DNA from: Opisthocomus hoazin
Lineage: Eukaryota; Chordata; Aves; Opisthocomiformes; Opisthocomidae
Reading direction: 5' to 3'
Length of the DNA stretch: 64,000 nt
Assembly: GCF_030867145.1 (NCBI RefSeq)
Contig: NC_134419.1
Location: 6,723,501-6,787,500, forward strand
This document shows, piece after piece, positions 1-12,834 of the stretch (the first letter of the stretch is position 1; each line of letters opens with the position of its first letter). Below the pieces are notes generated by a model. It searched no databases. It was given only the letters and a program-made list of their open reading frames with translations, and was not told the DNA's origin. A program made the translations under genes and the position numbers.

Positions 1-2090
1 TTAGAAGGCTTACAGCAAAGAGTTAATGTTTTGTAAACAGAAGGCAGTATAATTACCAAAAACCAATCAATAAAGCACTGTAACTAAAACCACATCAAAA
101 GATGGCTTTGCTACCTCTCATAGAGCTCTTTGGTTTTTTGAGCCAGACTCTCCAGGCAGTAAATAGAGGTGGCTGTCTATTTATTCCGAGGAAGCACATG
201 CATCATTTAATACTCTGTTTTCCAACCGGGCCTTCTTCTCTACAGCAGCAAATATGAGCAGCTTTGGTACAGTGTGCATAGTGTCTTTATCTAATACAGT
301 CATCCATTAGTACTTCACCAATCATGGATATCAACAATTTAGGTATTTTGCGGTGGAGAATCATAGGTTCTCAAGGAATAAATCATCTAATCCTTGCAGA
401 TTCTGCCAAAACACATATTAAACTGTGAAACTTCAGAGCAAATCTTTCACCACTCAGTGAGTTCACTGCATTTCTACTAAAGAATTGCCTCACTTAGCCT
501 TATTTATTACCACCTTAGAAAACACAACCAGAATGAACAGACAGACTCCGAGCATTGCCTGATGTTATCTACTTGGTCAAACTTTGCTAGTAAAGGGAAA
601 AGGTAGAAAAAGACAGGTCATCTTTCTTAGCAGGAAAAAGCCTACACGCTGCATGACTTGTAAGGGACAAATGCCACCCTGTGCAGCACCCAGACGCTCT
701 GGTGACAGACACGGCTATTTCACTTCCAAACAAACAGACGGAATAGCTGCACAGCTGGCCCAGCGAGTCAAGTCTTCCACTGGTGAGCGGAGCTGTGCTG
801 ACGTCTGTCAGCTGAAGATGTGGTTGTGTCTGCGTTTGAGTCAACTACCCGGAGCTTTTGCAGTAGTTCCTTAGGAAATGTTTCAGGCTGAATATGACTG
901 AGGGAAGAAAGACAACGGCCCCTTATTTTTTCTGGCAATTAGAGGAGAATCCTGATGGCACATTCTACTAACTTTAAGCCTGACTTCGTTGACTTCAGTC
1001 GCATATAAGGGAAGGGACAGTCAGAGAAGGTAGGAAAAGGGATAGTTAATATGAATGTGCAATTAGTGTGCTATGCACCTGGAATCAGGAAGAGGTTATC
1101 AAGGCAGGAGGAAGGAAGAGAATTAAATCAGGCCATGGTGGCATGTTTTGATGTCACCCTTACTGGAGCAAATAACATTTTCTTTTGGGATGCTGGCACA
1201 AACTTGTAAGTTGTAAAATTCCTTCATCAGCAATTCATTTGTCCTTTACTCTTAAATATCTTATTTTGGCTGGCAAAAACCAAACTGCTGGTCCACTGGT
1301 AATATGATACTTTAAAAAAAAGCAGGAGTTAAGAAATGTAGGGTGTGTGAGGGACAGAAGTCAAACACACGCCAAAAGCAGAATGACCAAGGCCGCCAGA
1401 GACCATACAGATTCATGTCGGCACTTTTCAGAAGCAAGAAGAGCCTCTAGCTGAACTCAAAGTCTTCACCTGACGTCCATCTGGAGTCAGTCCTGCACCT
1501 CTAGTTCAATTTTACTTGCAGACTGTGGCCCCCTGTGTTCAGTGAAAGGGATTTCATTTGAAATAAGCAGTCTGAGAAAGGAGAGGTTTAAGGCATTCTT
1601 AAAGGTATTTTGAATAAACAGCGCCGTCTCCAGCAGTGCATAATGCACACTGGATGGGAAAAGACTTTACTCAACTGAAAACAGCACAGTGCAATTCATT
1701 TAAATATTGCATTATTGTATTTAAATTCAAAGTAACTCATTATAGACACATTCTCGTAGGAGGTGAGCATCCTGGACCTGATCCAGCGCAGTACTTACTG
1801 CTTAGCGTGGAACACAAGAGGGCCGTTGACTTCCTGCAGCTGATCTATTGCCTGAAATGAAGTGCATCCTTGACGTTTTTGCTTGATGGGGATCACAGTC
1901 CACAGCACCTTGTGGGACCGAGTCTGATGTAGCTTTTATATTATTACGCCTTATAGAATAGCATGATCATTTTTCCATAGTTTAAACTGAGGAACTAAAA
2001 AACCCCACAATAGTAATGAAATACTGTGACAGAAATGGAGCTAATACCATTGCAGCAGTGTTAAAATGTGTGTGCAATGTCTGTTTTCAG
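1..2090 (+). other. GLIS1: GLIS1 intron (partial, runs in from the left edge)
   Basis: This stretch precedes a convincing splice acceptor (TTTTCAG ending at 2090), so it is the 3' part of a GLIS1 intron. I looked for the upstream GLIS1 exons, including the five-zinc-finger region, and did not find them; they must lie before position 1. The short open frames here (for example 584-874 and 1636-1860) do not resemble GLIS proteins and have no convincing splice sites. Confidence 0.75.
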
Positions 2091-2258
2091 GTTACCAAGG
2101 CAGCTTTCACTCAATACAAAACTGTTTCCACTATGGAGACTGCTACAGAACAATGGACCAGTCTGTCACCAGTGATGTGCTGACAGGGGAATCCCACTGC
2201 TTTAATCCTCTGAGGCAGAACGGCTATCACATACTCAATGCACCTTTAGCTTCACCAG
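2091..2258 (+). CDS. GLIS1: GLIS1, penultimate coding exon
   Basis: Internal exon of a GLIS-family Kruppel-like zinc-finger transcription factor, a nuclear DNA-binding regulator. It begins after the acceptor TTTTCAG and ends at a GTAATT donor (2259). Two bases complete a split Gly codon, 55 full codons follow, and one base is left over (phase 1 to phase 1). The reading frame contains QGSFHSIQNCFHYGDCYR and later FNPLRQNGYH, which I recognise as the conserved tail C-terminal to the GLIS1 zinc fingers. No zinc finger is present here; this is part of the C-terminal regulatory region. GLIS1 is preferred over its paralogue GLIS3 because DMRTB1 lies next door in tail-to-tail orientation and the last exon ends in the typical GLIS1 residues. 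The identification rests on remembered family sequence, not a database search. Confidence 0.9.
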
Positions 2259-4284
2259 GTAATTTATTCCACCTATAAATAATTATCCATATATTTTTAG
2301 CAGGAGGGGAAAAGAATGCATTTTATAGTCAACGTTACTACAAAAATATGTTTGCATAAAAAACTCAGTAACTGAAATTCATTTGCATCTATAAAAATCC
2401 CAGAAGGAAAGCAAATTTGTTTTCTTTAATCCTCCTGTATTTGACTGATGCACAAACTCTGCTTTCGTTCTGCCTGTCATCACAGGCACCACATCGCTCA
2501 GGAGTGCTGACAAACAAGACACTTCTCGCATTTACTGTGTGGGCTATTAATTTTTGTACATCTCTTCAGGTATGCTCAAGCAGGCTTTTATAATCAGATG
2601 AAAGTTAAGAAGATTGTTAATACAACTCTCAAGAAAGTAGCAGCACCAGGGACTTCCCGTCCATGTAAGAATGAACGGATGGTTTTGTTTTGCAATAATG
2701 ACCTTTACGAAATGGAAAGGCACTGCTTTGATAAATCTTCGTTTGTTTTTGTTCGGCAGTTCCTTTGTCTTGTGCTGTTGCACATTCATTGCAATTGTAT
2801 TTTCCTGTTTAGCTACATATTTGCATAATGTAAAATTTCCAACAAATGATTATAGCTGGATTACTTCAATATTTAAGTATTCATTTTTATAAATATTTTT
2901 TCTACTTTTAAAACCACAATTAAGAATTGACAGAATTACTGAAATCAAACAAAATGCGAGTATTGTCAGAGCCATGAAACACTACCATTTACTGCAATCT
3001 TTACATACAGATCTCCAAGAAATTTTTCTTCATGTCTGAATTCAGGAGGGCATCTTGGTTACGGACGATACCAAAAACATATGTTTAAATGCTTTTTTGA
3101 AATGGGGCCTGAGTCAGACCACAAAATTACAGTTGACTTTCCTGTTTGTTTTGTATTAAAGGAGACTGTTCAGAGAGAGCGCGCATGCATTTGTCTGTTG
3201 TTCCATACTAGAAAGTGCACGCATCAGTAACGAACAGAAGGGAAAAGTTTAAGATGAAGCTTCAGCTTTGAATTCTTTTGTGTTATTCATAAGTTTGATG
3301 TTACTAAAACATAGTTTTTTCATCTTAACATCGAATTTCAAGTTTAGATTGACAGCCTGCAATATTTAAAGAACAGACTAAATAAACTTTCCAAAAGAAA
3401 TTGTAGGAACAAAGAATAACACTATGGCAAGACACCAAATTCAACAACAGTTGATTTTTCTGTCTAGGGCTAAACTATTATGAAATGTTTCTGTGTAATA
3501 TTTTTGTTTTTAGAGTGGTTATTGAGGTATGCAAATACTTTAAAAGCTGAAACATAAATATATATGAAATATATAAATCTTATCTCGTCTTTTTGTGTAT
3601 AAAATAGAACCATTCAGGTTTGCAAGATTCATCAAGGCTATGCATTAATTTTTTTTTCAAGCTTTTATAGCACCATTAATATTAAATGAGATCTCATCTC
3701 ACAGGAATGCCAAATGTGACTGGCAAACAGCTGTTCCATGAATCACATTAACAGTCAATAAATTTTTATTTTCTGTTCAGGACTTTGGATAGTTTACTCT
3801 ATCTGGAATCTAATAATGATTTCTGGGGTGTATGCTTATCTTGGGTTTTGTCCATTTGTGGTTGTGTATCCACCCTGTATACAGGCTCATCAAACAGAAA
3901 TTAGCATAACATAAACACTCGCAAAACTTATCAAAATACCGGTCACTCCACTTGGACCGATGCAGCACAGGGCAGATAAACAGGCCAAGGTCGTCTCCCA
4001 GAGACTTTGGACATAGGCCGCATGCCAGATTTCTGCAGACAGCAGAATTTGACCTGTAAACTAACAGTAAATTAATATGTCATAGGAAAATGCAGAAATG
4101 TAAATAAGTAGAGAATTTGGTCTCAAATAACAAAAACATGCGTAATAGTAAAATACCTATAATTAAGTTCTAAGGAGTGAGCCGACGGTTCTTTCTGAAA
4201 TCAGTCAGCCCTACCTAGACACACTTGCCTGCAGGGTTAGGCAGTCTGGAGAGATGAGAGAAGGGCTGAAGAGGAGAAAAGAGC

Positions 4285-4392
4285 ATCGTTTTCCAGATGG
4301 GGAGCTGAGGCACAGAAAAACAATGGCTTCAGAGAGCTCCTTCGTCAAGCAGAGGATGGAGCCAGGTCCCAGTGCTTTAACCACGAGGATCA
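4285..4392 (-). repeat. MIR SINE relic (antisense)
   Basis: The stretch reads like an antisense MIR core: CCAGATGGGGAGCTGAGGC, then, after a diverged middle, AGAGGATGGAGCCAGGTCCC and GCTTTAACCAC. This order (fraction of a gag-gaa-actgaggc core, then a gene-poor GAGCCAGG block, then the TTAACCAC block) is characteristic of old amniote MIR copies. It lies inside the last GLIS1 intron and has no evident function. Confidence 0.65.
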
Positions 4393-4687
4393 GCCATCCA
4401 CACAGCGACTTGCAATTCACACGAATGTGGTTTGTAAGAGATTTACTTTCGACAGCAGGCACTTAGTTCACAGACATGTTCTTAACTGGAAGAATCTTGT
4501 TCCATGTGTTGCCTCAGCTGATTTAATGCTGCTGCTGATTATTGCAGTTGTGGTAGGTGGGCTCTGTGGGCCAGGTGCAGGAGTCAGAACCTTGCGCTGA
4601 AGCTCACGCAGACAATTGCCTAAAGACCCAGCCCAAATCAGGTGGTACAGGGTAAAACAGAACACGTATGTGAAAGGATGAACATAA

Positions 4688-4700
4688 GGGGGGGGGGGGG
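4688..4700 (+). repeat. Homopolymer G13
   Basis: Thirteen consecutive G residues, directly followed by a G/A-rich segment to about 4910. The tract can slip during replication and sequencing, and could join flanking G-runs in a G-quadruplex. Confidence 0.95.
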
Positions 4701-5821
4701 TCGATGCTTCCTGCAGTAGTTTGGGGAAGGGTAGTGGGGTGTGTTAGAAAGCTGCTGAAGGAGAAGGCTGAGGTTGCCCAGCACCAAGGCAGAGAGCAGG
4801 GCCTTGGGGCAGACAGGAGGGCGTGGCTGGTGCGAGGAGGAGTGGGGGCACAGGGACAGATACAGAAAGGAGAAGGGCAGGGCAGGGTGAGAACACAGCA
4901 GGGGTGAAGCAAGGAAGGAGCTGGACGGCAGTAAAATGAGTATGTGCATGTGAGCCTTGACTGGCCAGCTGCAAAAGCTGGTTATAGCGGGGCACAACAG
5001 GAAACGTTCGTGTCCTTTGGGGTAGGCAATAAACCTTTTGTTTTGGGCTCCCTGGTACTCCAGCTGCCACAGCACCTGGTAGCAGGCAAACCTGTTCCTT
5101 TCCACAGGGGTGGACAGCTCAGGGAGGCTGGTAACAGCTGTGGCGGTTTTGCGTTAGAAAAGGAGGACAGAGAGATTCTCCCCCACCATAGCAGCTTTCT
5201 GGTAGCCTGGCAAGCACCAGCCAGCTTGGCCAGGTGAGGACCCAGCAGCATGGTGGGCTTTGGTGGCCTGAGGACAACGTGGTGCACAGCTCCTTCCACA
5301 CGTCCCATGAGCCTGACCTGACCCAGACACACTTCCGCAGGCCTCACCTCTGCAGTGTGTGGGGCTCCAGTAAATGTAGGACCCAGACTTCTTCTGCATC
5401 TTACAAGAAGCTGGGAGACACATGGAACATTTTTACAAAGTGCCATTAAAAGGAAAAACACACAAACCAAGAGGACTGCATGACTTTCAGTGCACACTTA
5501 CTAGGATCCTTGCCCACTCATTGTTTTGACATCCTATTCAGATAATGACTGTAAAGTCCCAAGAGAGTCATACTCCGGTACTTGCACTTCACGTGCAAAT
5601 GGGTAGCTTTCTGCAGAAATGAGTGGGCGCTTCGTCCGCTGCGACACGAATGCCCATGGAGACGAGTTTGTCTATCTCCTGGGTAAGACTTTGATGGGAA
5701 ACCCTATTGTCTTTTCATTAACACTGTGCTGTACTGTGTAATCCCAGGCCTTGAACTATGCTTCCTTCCTTATATGTCCTGTGGTACTAAATTATGTCCA
5801 TACAATTTGTCACGCTTTCAG

Positions 5822-5958
5822 GCTATGATGCAATCTCTGAAGCACAGTGTGTAGCTGAAGACATGGTCTCCAACGGAACTGATGAAAATGGATTCTTCCA
5901 AAACGGCACCTTTGATCACTGCTTGAATCACATTCCTTCCATCTATACAGATACCTAA
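5822..5958 (+). CDS. GLIS1: GLIS1, terminal coding exon with stop codon
   Basis: Last coding exon of the GLIS1 transcription factor. It starts after a CTTTCAG acceptor. Two bases complete the split Gly codon from the previous exon, followed by 44 residues and a TAA stop at 5956-5958. The protein ends NGFFQNGTFDHCLNHIPSIY followed by TDT, which I recognise as the GLIS1 carboxyl terminus. Phase matches the penultimate exon exactly (1 base carried over plus 2 bases), which is strong internal evidence that both exons belong to one open gene. No disruption is seen. The 3' UTR follows directly. Confidence 0.92.
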
Positions 5959-6265
5959 GAGCAGTGCCGACCTTGTTTCCTTTATTATACCTATAACTGT
6001 GTATGTAATAACAAAGGTGTTGTTCAAGTACTTTTATTTAGTCTGTATCCCTATATGTGCTCATTTAAACAAACACCTCACATTTACCAAACCATTTTAT
6101 ACATGAATAGTCTGTATAAGATAATATTGGAACCTGTTCCTTTGCTGTGGCACTTTGAAATTCATGCTTTAAGGGAATGAGGAGCATTTCAAGCAGCTTG
6201 TTTTGTAAGTTCTCTCAGTAAAGTGTAAATGTAAGTTATATAATAAACTTGTAAAGAAGGGGGGT
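5959..6265 (+). other. GLIS1: GLIS1 3' UTR (proximal end)
   Basis: Untranslated tail after the GLIS1 stop. It is AT-rich and ends about 20 bases after an AATAAA at 6242-6247. A longer form could use the second AATAAA at 6518-6523, beyond a T-rich tract at about 6350-6372. The exact cleavage point is inferred from the usual 10-30 base spacing. Confidence 0.6.
6242..6247 (+). terminator. GLIS1: GLIS1 polyadenylation signal
   Basis: Canonical AATAAA hexamer 284 bases after the GLIS1 stop codon, followed by a GT/T-rich stretch (GGGGGGTTTTTTT-like, about 6259-6271) suitable as a downstream element. It is the nearest canonical signal to the stop. Confidence 0.6.
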
Positions 6266-6517
6266 TTTTTTCCAGAAAAGTATGTTTCAATTTGAGAATG
6301 TCAGTCCCTTTAATCAGTTTTCATTTAACTCATTGGTCAATTCTTCTGTTTTTTTTTTCTTTTTTTTTTTTTAAACTAAAAGGATTTTTTTAATCACAGA
6401 CCTCATGTATATAAAGATCTTCATTTGCTCAGCTGGTTTTATATTTTCAGTTTTACAAGAAAGCATTAAAAACTGGAAACAAGTGTACTGTCATTTCTTA
6501 ACATCATCGGTCTGCCT

Positions 6518-6523
6518 AATAAA
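6518..6523 (+). terminator. GLIS1: Possible distal GLIS1 polyadenylation signal
   Basis: A second AATAAA hexamer about 560 bases after the stop codon, followed by T-rich sequence. It would produce a longer 3' UTR. It may be unused. Confidence 0.3.
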
Positions 6524-9327
6524 TCCTAATATTGCGTTCTTAAAATGCCTGAGAGTGATTTAAACAAAGCAGTGACATTTCAGTAACTGTGAAATTAAAG
6601 CAGCCCAAGTGTACATGAAGAAAACCCAGGGGCCTGCAGACTTTCAGTGGAAGGGCCGGCAGCCTTCCAGCGTGGGGCAGCACCATGGGCTGGCTTCCCG
6701 GAGCTGCGTGCCACCGGCCCTGCAACCTCTCCCAGCCTTCCTGCTGCCGCTGGCACGGTGGGTGCATCAGCACATGCAGCCATCCCAGCAGTGCAGGGGA
6801 AAATTAGATGGAGCTCAGTTGGCTTTTTGCTTCCACAAGTAAATGTACAGCCTCATCCCATGTGAGATCCGTGGCACGTTCACACTGAGTGTGGGGCAGG
6901 TCACCCGATTTCTCCATTCACAAGACCCGGCAGCCACTCTGAACTCTCCACTTCAGGCGCACGCCATAGAGAAGAGCAGGACACCTTTGGAGGGCTTTCC
7001 TGCATCCAATGCACTCATAATAGGGGCTTCCAGAGGAACAGAGGTCACCTGTAGTAGCTTGGTTCCCTGTCACTGTGGCCCTGGCCCCACAGGGCTGCAT
7101 TTCCCAGCCTGGTGGTGACTCCTGGGGAGAAGCAGGCATACTGCAAGAGGACCGGCACTCCCAGTGTGTGCCAACGCAGGCATGTTAGACGTGAGCTCCT
7201 GGAAATGTCCCATGGTGGTTTGGGAGAACAATAAGGAAAAACTAACTAAAAAATAAAATAAATTGTTCTCATCTGCAAGCCATTGCTAGCTGGTGTTAAT
7301 AAGGCACCCTAGGAGCGACGTTGGCTATATGAAAGGCTTGACTCTGTCTAATGCACAACCCCAAGCCTCAGGGAGTGCTGCTGCATGCGGAACCTGCGGC
7401 CCCACGGGTGTGGGTGCAGCCTCAGGAAGGAAAAAGAGAGGCTGGCAGTTTGGGTTAAATGAAGATGTGCCACATCCCTGGGAGGTTTCTTAGAGTTAGC
7501 ATCAAGTCTGCTCTTGTACTATAAATGGAAACAAATGACAACAAATGTCCTAGCTGCCCTCGGCAGTGTCCACCTGCGGCTGGCTGTGCCTCCTCTGCCC
7601 GATGCCAGAGAGCTTGAGCTTGGCCACAGGGCAGAACTCTTGTGGAAAGCCTGAAGGACATTTTCACAGCAGGTCCCAGAGCGAAGTCTGCACAAGGACA
7701 CCACGCCCACACCAACGACAAGCCCTTCCCACAGGCCAGTTCCCACACCACCACGTCTGCAGCAGCAGAGGTGCCACGCCAGGCACCCGGGGAGACTCCA
7801 GCTGGGGGAGCACGCCTGAGATGCTGCTGATGCCTGAGATGTCTTTCACCACCAGGCAAATCTTCACCAGCACCGTTCACTAAAGGACGCCCAGACTGAG
7901 CATCTATCGATGCCTGGCAAATACCCCTTCATTCACAGCTCAAAGTTCCCCAAGCTGCTGTGGGACACCACAGAAAAGCTCAGCTCACACTGCATTGAAA
8001 CCAGTCACTGACTGAGGTCGGTTCTTTCATTTTTTTCCTCTCTTCTCCCCATTCCAGGATCTGCTCAGCAGCTGTGTGCCCACGCAGTGCTATCAAGGAC
8101 CTTCTCTCATGCCAGGAATGCCAGTGCCAAGCCCCATCTCTTCAGTTTTCAGGCCTGTAATCCAGTTAGCTTCTCCCCAGAGAACAGCCTAAAACAAGAA
8201 GCAGATGCTGGAAGATTTCTTGCCCCCCTTGCCTCCAAAGGACTGACAGAAAAAAGTCAAGCACCTGGCTTCAGCAAAACAGCAAGTTCCACAGGAAAAA
8301 AAAATGCTAAATTCAGTGGCATGTTAAGAAAATACCACATTTTGCAGCTGCATAATCAGAATCCACAGAGCAGGCCCCAAGCTGAACGGGGTGATTCTTT
8401 GGCAGCATTTGCAGAAGTGACATTACTGGGTCCACAGGACTGCGGTTCCCCTTACAGTCACAAAGTTCCACAGCCACAACGAATATATATATTTTAAAGC
8501 ACAGTTTGGTGGCAACATGTGAACACAGCAGCCAAAGTATGGTGAAAATACAGTAGCAGCATAAAGGAGGTCTCCAGTGCCCCAGCCATTCTGTTTTTAA
8601 ATGTCCTTTGCAGCCCTACCAGGGGATGCCAGCTGTAGCTCTCGGCAGTTTCTAGCTTTGGCAAACATCTTGTACAGAATCAGAAGAGCACAGTGAGGGT
8701 GTCCTAAGCTTGTGGACAACCCTTGAACCGGCAGCTGTCAAGGGGACCAAGACCCTGCCCTCTGCAAGCGTGTTGTCCCCAGCTCCCTGCCTCTCTTGGG
8801 CACTTTGCACAGAGGTGCCACAGGAGGGAAACCTGGGCAGCGCCGCAGGGGAAATTGTGGGTGGCAGCTGAGAAAAGAGAAAAAAAACAACAACATGACA
8901 CTGAAAGAGGACAACCAGCATTCAGTCAGTGAAAAGCTTGTACCAGTCTGCCCAGACAAGTGCGACAGCTCAGGTCCAACATGGTGCCTGGTGCCCAGTC
9001 CCAGGACCAGGCAGCGCAGGGGGCTGCTCCTGCTTAAGCACCGAGCACCCCAGTACCTCTGCGCCTCCCCCCAGCCCTGCATGCCACGCCACCACAGCAG
9101 CACGCTCAGCACTGCGCTGAGGCGGATCTGGGCTAACCACAAAGCCTACATGGACACATCCTGCTTGTTTCTCCAGGTCCTGGCTGCACCTTGTTACTGT
9201 ACACGAAAGTGCCTCTGTATCCAATTTAGCTTTCTGTCCTCGAGAAATTTGAATGAAATTTAGACATTTGGGAAGATTACTCTAGTCACTCACTAGAGAA
9301 TAAGGTGCACGAGGTTATAGAACACCT

Positions 9328-9347
9328 CCCCCCCCCCCCCCTCCCCC
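9328..9347 (+). repeat. C-rich tract (C14, T, C5)
   Basis: Fourteen consecutive C residues, one T, then five C. This is a slippage-prone homopolymer. The G-strand could form a quadruplex. Confidence 0.95.
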
Positions 9348-9455
9348 TTTTATAAAGGGTTCCTCACCATCTCTAGCTCTCAAGGACTCGCAGTTCCAGC
9401 TGCAAACCCGTTAATTGTGGCTGCCCTGCCTGGCCCAAGCAGTCCCTGGCAGCAC

Positions 9456-9492
9456 TGACTCATCATTCCTCTCCTACAATTAAGTGTATAAA
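9456..9492 (+). promoter_or_regulatory. Possible AP-1 site plus TATA box
   Basis: TGACTCA (9456-9462, perfect AP-1/TRE core) lies 24 bases before a TATAAA (9487-9492) on the + strand. The spacing is compatible with a small inducible promoter or enhancer, but both motifs are short and occur by chance. No open gene follows. Confidence 0.15.
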
Positions 9493-12400
9493 GGCTTCAA
9501 GTTGTGTTTTAAGCCTACACACGTGGCTTTGCTTCTGATCACGGCCACATTTGGCTTTCTGTCCTGCTGCTTATCGTTTTTTAATCTCAGACATGAATGG
9601 CCTGAACTCTTTCCTAGAACATTAAACAAGAAGGCAGGTAGCTTAACAACTGCCAAGCAGTAAAAACTCTAGAGCTTTTGAAGAAGGACTTAGAAAAAAC
9701 ATATCCAAAGCCCAACAAAGCTGTAATGGCTGAAACAAAAATCAAAATAATTCCCGTGCTTCAATTAGTTGGATACACTAAAAGGAAATTGTGCCTTAAA
9801 AACACGATTAATCTCATTTCCTAAAAATTAAAGAAATCCTTCTAAAAATGACATTTTTTTAGTTAAAAATACAAACCAAGCAAACCTAAACATATTTGAT
9901 CAATTACAAAAATATTTATGTCACAACAACTAGGCTGTTCAAAACCACACAATGATTCACAAAGGTCTGGGAAACTTAAAGCATAGCAGCTGGAATGATG
10001 ATTTAATTCCAGAATCTGTGTGAATCAGGTTTTCTGTAAATTAAAAGGATAGATTCAGAGAAATGCAAAGGCACTCGTTTAAGTCTGTACAATTTGGAAA
10101 GTCATCCGTAATAAAACCATTAAAATACACAACAGCATAAGCTAATGGTTACTTGTGTGCTTGCGTACTTCATTATTCCCTTTTATTACATGTAAGCAGG
10201 GAAGTATCTCATGTAAGCTTTTCCTAAAGACACAAAGAAATCTTTCAATGGAAATTATTGCTTGGCAAGCTTCTCGTTGTGGTGCTGTAAAAACCCCACC
10301 AACTAATATATAAAATAACTGGAGTAAGGCTTTATAATAGTAGAAAATTATTACCCTGTGGAATTAAAATGGAACTGCTCATTCCAGTTGACTGTCAGAT
10401 ACTTTTTCAATCTAGGCAACAGAATTCAAATAATAAATTACAACACTACTTTATAAATAGCTACAAATCATTTCCCCAGTGAATGAAAGCCCCGTTTACC
10501 CCTGTGTATGTACTCTGTGTGTACGCAGGACGCTTTAGGAACGACTGAAATAAGATGACCTTCAGTGGCTGATCAAGCTGGGAGAGAGAAAATGAATTTC
10601 AAGTTGACACTGAAGCAGCCAAAGCACTTTTTTGTGCCTTCCACCAGCTGGGATGCGAGCCAAACATTCAGCAGGACCTCTAAATTTTTAATAAAATCAA
10701 GCTCAAGCTTTTTGTTATATAGAAAACCAAAATGCTTGTTCTTTTCCCATTTACTAGCTGCAGTACTTCACAAGCTATAGAAGTAATAGTCCGTTCAGTG
10801 CTACAGAAATGCCTTTGCAAGTGAGCAAATGAGATGTACACGTGGCTTATCATGACAAAATAACATTATTTTAATGCCATAATTCTCATGTGGCAATATG
10901 ACACAGGAATTTGCAAAACCAAAGCCTCAGATCTGCAGTAGGAATGGTTACATTCTGTGGCAGGTATCAGATGTGCCTTCAAGGAATGAATACAGGGTCC
11001 GCAAGTATATTTTCAGATTGTATTTTCTAGTTATGTACACACCAAACAGCAGGGACAGCTGCTGCTTGTGTAAAGGCTTCCCTGCCTCTGAGATTGTCCT
11101 TTCAACTGGATACATTTTCTAAATGGTAAAAATCCAAAAAACTAAATTCCAGAGCACATTAAGAGGACCGACTTGATACTGCAATAGATGTAAGTTATGC
11201 AAGCAGTGCAAAAAAAACCCCCAGTTCTTAAAACAACCAAGTATGTGAAAATAAACAGTGACTGTAAATTGAATTTAAATTGCATAAGAGTAAAAGATTT
11301 CAATGGTTTTTGTTATGATCTTATTAAAAACTGCACGAGTTCAGTTCTCCAGTAATGTATTTGTATTAAATTAGAAGATCAGTGCAACAGAAGACGAAAA
11401 AATAGCCAGCCTATATAATTTAATTCACTGACAGCAGAAAGCCATTGGAATATTCACTCCTGAGATAAGCCCTTCTGAGATCTGCAGAGTTACACTAAAA
11501 GCTCCTCTCTACTTAAATTTCAAAGAAAATTGCAAACTCCCTTAAGTGATTTGGAAGTCCATGGCCCAGAGTCAGCAGCAAAAAAGCAGTAGACATCTAG
11601 ATTGTCACAGCCTTGCAAGACTGGCTATCCTGGCTCCACGGGCTCGCAGCCACTAGAGCTCCAAACCCAGTCAAAGTATGACAGACAGTTTTCTTTATAA
11701 GTGTCTAACCATAGAAAGTCCCAATCTAGCTAAAGCCCTTACAAAACTGAACTTTCTACCTGATTTCTGCCGAAATGAAAAGAAATTTGGCCATTCCTTT
11801 GGCAAAAAGATTTTTGTAGTGGTGGTGAAGCCAGAAAAAAAAATAAAAATCAGATAATTCTTCTGTGCTAACACGGATTTTCTGGCTGAAACCAGTAACT
11901 CTCCTTCAAAACCAAGGGACTCAACTTTAAAAGTGTATTTCTGGCCCTGTGTTATACAGAAGTTCTCTTCAATTAATCAAGGACACCAAGAAAAGCATGT
12001 TGTTAATTTTCCAAACTTCTGCAAGATTTGGCCCGCTTGATTTCAAAGGGTTTTTCCCTTTCTTCTGAGAGAGGCCGTGTCTCTGAACCCTCGCAGTGTG
12101 CCTGGGTGCCAAGCAGTGGACCAGGAGGTGCTGGTGGACACAGGGACGACCCAGAGACATGGGAGGACATGTAGAGACACTGGCCAGGGACTGGGCTAGG
12201 AAGGGAGTACATTAACCTGGTTTATTGGAGGGTTAGACACACACTTCCATGCTTTCAGGTTTCCTTCTTTTCAGAAGGGCAACACAACACCACCCATTCT
12301 CAGGGCAATGGCAACTAAGAGAACCCAGAGCAGCTCTTCCCCTCCCAGCAGCCGAGTTCAGTGTGTGGTTCAGACACCACATTCAGGATTTTCCTCTTAA

Positions 12401-12656
12401 ATAACTAATGGATGGCTTCATTTCACCCTATTCCAGGCATCCATGAGTTGTCAAACCAGCACCCTGGCTTCTTCTTGGGTACTCGGAAGGGAAATATGCC
12501 TCCAAAGGGGGAGTGAGCCTGTTCCAGGAAGGCGCTGAGGAGCCACAGTCTCCACTGATGGACATCAACATTCAGACAGCATAAATCCCTCTCAGCACAT
12601 ATCCTGTAGCAAGGAAGGCTGAGCCTGTGGTGTGCCAGTGCCCTACATCCTACATT

Positions 12657-12834
12657 GGTCGGGCATTGGAACAGGCTGCCCAGTCAGGTGGCTGAGTCCC
12701 CATCCCTGGAGGTGCTTAAAAAACGCGTAGATGTGGCACTTGAGGATATGGTTTAGTAGGCATGGTGTTGTTGGGTGGATGGTTGGACTCAATGCATTAT
12801 CTTCGAGGTCTTTTCCAACCTATGATTCTATGAT
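12657..12834 (+). mobile_element. CR1 LINE 3' fragment
   Basis: This is the 3' end of an avian CR1. It contains ATTGGAACAGGCTGCCCAG, then a GGAGGTGCTTAA block, then GATGGTTGGACTCAATGC, and it ends in CCAACCTATGATTCTATGAT, the typical CR1 3' microsatellite. It is severely 5'-truncated (about 180 bp kept) and cannot move. Its sequence differs clearly from the two longer CR1 copies in this window, so it is another subfamily. Confidence 0.9.

Larger units (their letters stand above)
2259..5821 (+). other. GLIS1: GLIS1 last intron
   Basis: A 3,563-bp intron between two in-phase coding exons (donor GTAATT at 2259, acceptor ending TTTCAG at 5821). Its first half is AT-rich. From about 4.2 to 5.5 kb it is GC-richer, with a MIR relic, a G13 tract and a purine-rich stretch at 4704-4910. 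Many overlapping open frames in this GC-richer part (for example 4638-5105 and 4982-5497 on -) look like chance frames: several strands and frames are open at once and none has a family resemblance. Confidence 0.8.
6270..12656. other. Intergenic, no supported gene
   Basis: Positions about 6.55-9.3 kb are GC-richer and rich in overlapping chance frames on both strands (for example 7455-7880 on -, 8087-8497 and 8796-9263 on +), none with recognisable motifs, splice signals or a start context that stands out. From 9.6 kb to 12.6 kb the DNA is AT-rich. Apart from the C-tract at 9328 and a possible AP-1/TATA arrangement at 9456-9492, I see nothing definable. Confidence 0.6.

Noticed and set aside
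1..2090. Search for GLIS1 zinc-finger exons
   Set aside because: No C2H2 patterns flanked by splice sites on the + strand; these exons must lie upstream of the window.
4982..5497. 171-codon - frame in the last GLIS1 intron
   Set aside because: Antisense within a supported intron, with other frames open across the same bases and no family resemblance.
7455..9263. Cluster of overlapping frames on both strands in the GC-richer block
   Set aside because: Several frames on both strands are open at once, typical of higher GC content; no motif, signal peptide or conserved block was recognised.
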